NCBI GenBank assembly: GCA_947455845.1
Contig: CANGQE010000014.1
Span: 1 to 13,418, forward strand
Direction of reading: 5' to 3'
Length of the DNA stretch: 13,418 nucleotides
Source of the DNA: Rickettsiales bacterium
GTDB lineage: Bacteria > Pseudomonadota > Alphaproteobacteria > Rickettsiales > UBA1997
The notes under the pieces were generated by a model that worked only from the letters and a program-made list of their open reading frames with translations, searched no databases and was not told the DNA's origin. Below are positions 13,299 through 13,418 of the stretch, piece after piece; position 1 is the first letter of the stretch; each line of letters opens with the position of its first letter. Both the position numbers and the translations under genes were made by a program.

Positions 13299-13418
13299 AT
13301 GACTCAAAAACAGCAACGATTATCAAATCAACAAATCTCAACCGATCTCAATTCCTTTAAGGGCGCTGTCGCAAATCAACTTTTTCGTCGAACTTTTCGC
13401 AATTCTAAATTTTTTGAA
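13299..13418 (+). CDS. start of an unidentified protein, cut off by window edge
   Basis: An ATG at 13299 opens a frame that stays open for all 40 codons to the window end: MTQKQQRLSNQQ, then TDLNSFKGAVANQLFRRTF. The N-terminus is polar and Gln-rich, with no signal peptide or membrane segment. It starts 6 nt after a palindrome and diverges from the secreted-protein operon. It is too short to assign a family, and it could be a chance ORF, though open length, position and codon use are compatible with a real gene. Confidence 0.45.
   Translation, partial: MTQKQQRLSNQQISTDLNSFKGAVANQLFRRTFRNSKFFE

Overview
The window looks like chromosome from an AT-rich, Gram-negative alphaproteobacterium, possibly from a reduced-genome lineage near Rickettsiales or Holosporales. 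The evidence is an adrenodoxin-type [2Fe-2S] ferredoxin, a membrane protein whose N-terminus resembles DUF2125, an alphaproteobacterial-style FtsI, and outer-membrane and periplasmic proteins with signal peptides. This placement is inference from gene content; there is no rRNA or other phylogenetic marker here. Pantothenate synthetase (panC) is present, which would be unusual for classical Rickettsiales and points to a less dependent relative.

Layout. (1) 1-739, minus strand: an SDR oxidoreductase running off the left edge, head to head with tmk (742-1350), with only 2 nt between start codons. (2) mdh (1463-2410) and ftsI (2494-4095) follow on the plus strand, each preceded by a heptamer-based palindrome. 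(3) trmL (4244-4690) lies on the minus strand and converges on ftsI across a GC-rich palindrome. (4) A tight plus-strand cluster: [2Fe-2S] ferredoxin (4839-5174), an Ala/Pro-rich membrane-anchored protein (5190-6677) and prmC (6701-7564). (5) A nested palindrome (7558-7794) fills the gap to panC (7799-8644), followed by a coiled-coil protein with an RmuC-like C-terminus (8691-9743). (6) After a third palindrome type (9750-9888), a dual CDGSH iron-sulfur protein (9926-10192) sits 3 nt before an MsbA-type ABC exporter (10196-11974). (7) Across a second copy of the GC-rich palindrome lies a minus-strand pair: a small secreted four-cysteine protein (12808-13008 region) coupled by a TAATG overlap to an outer-membrane-type protein (12104-12805). 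(8) A fifth palindrome (13217-13292) precedes an ORF that runs off the right edge.

The genes are mostly housekeeping: dTMP synthesis, TCA cycle, septal peptidoglycan synthesis, tRNA and release-factor methylation, Fe-S chemistry, pantothenate synthesis and export. The unusual content is between them. Five distinct palindrome families occupy most intergenic gaps. One is built from tandem 7-nt units in opposing orientation, one looks like a small TA-flanked mobile element sitting inside a heptamer palindrome, and one occurs twice, both times between convergent genes. Almost none of the start codons has a recognisable Shine-Dalgarno sequence. I found no CRISPR array, tRNA, rRNA, phage or complete insertion sequence.
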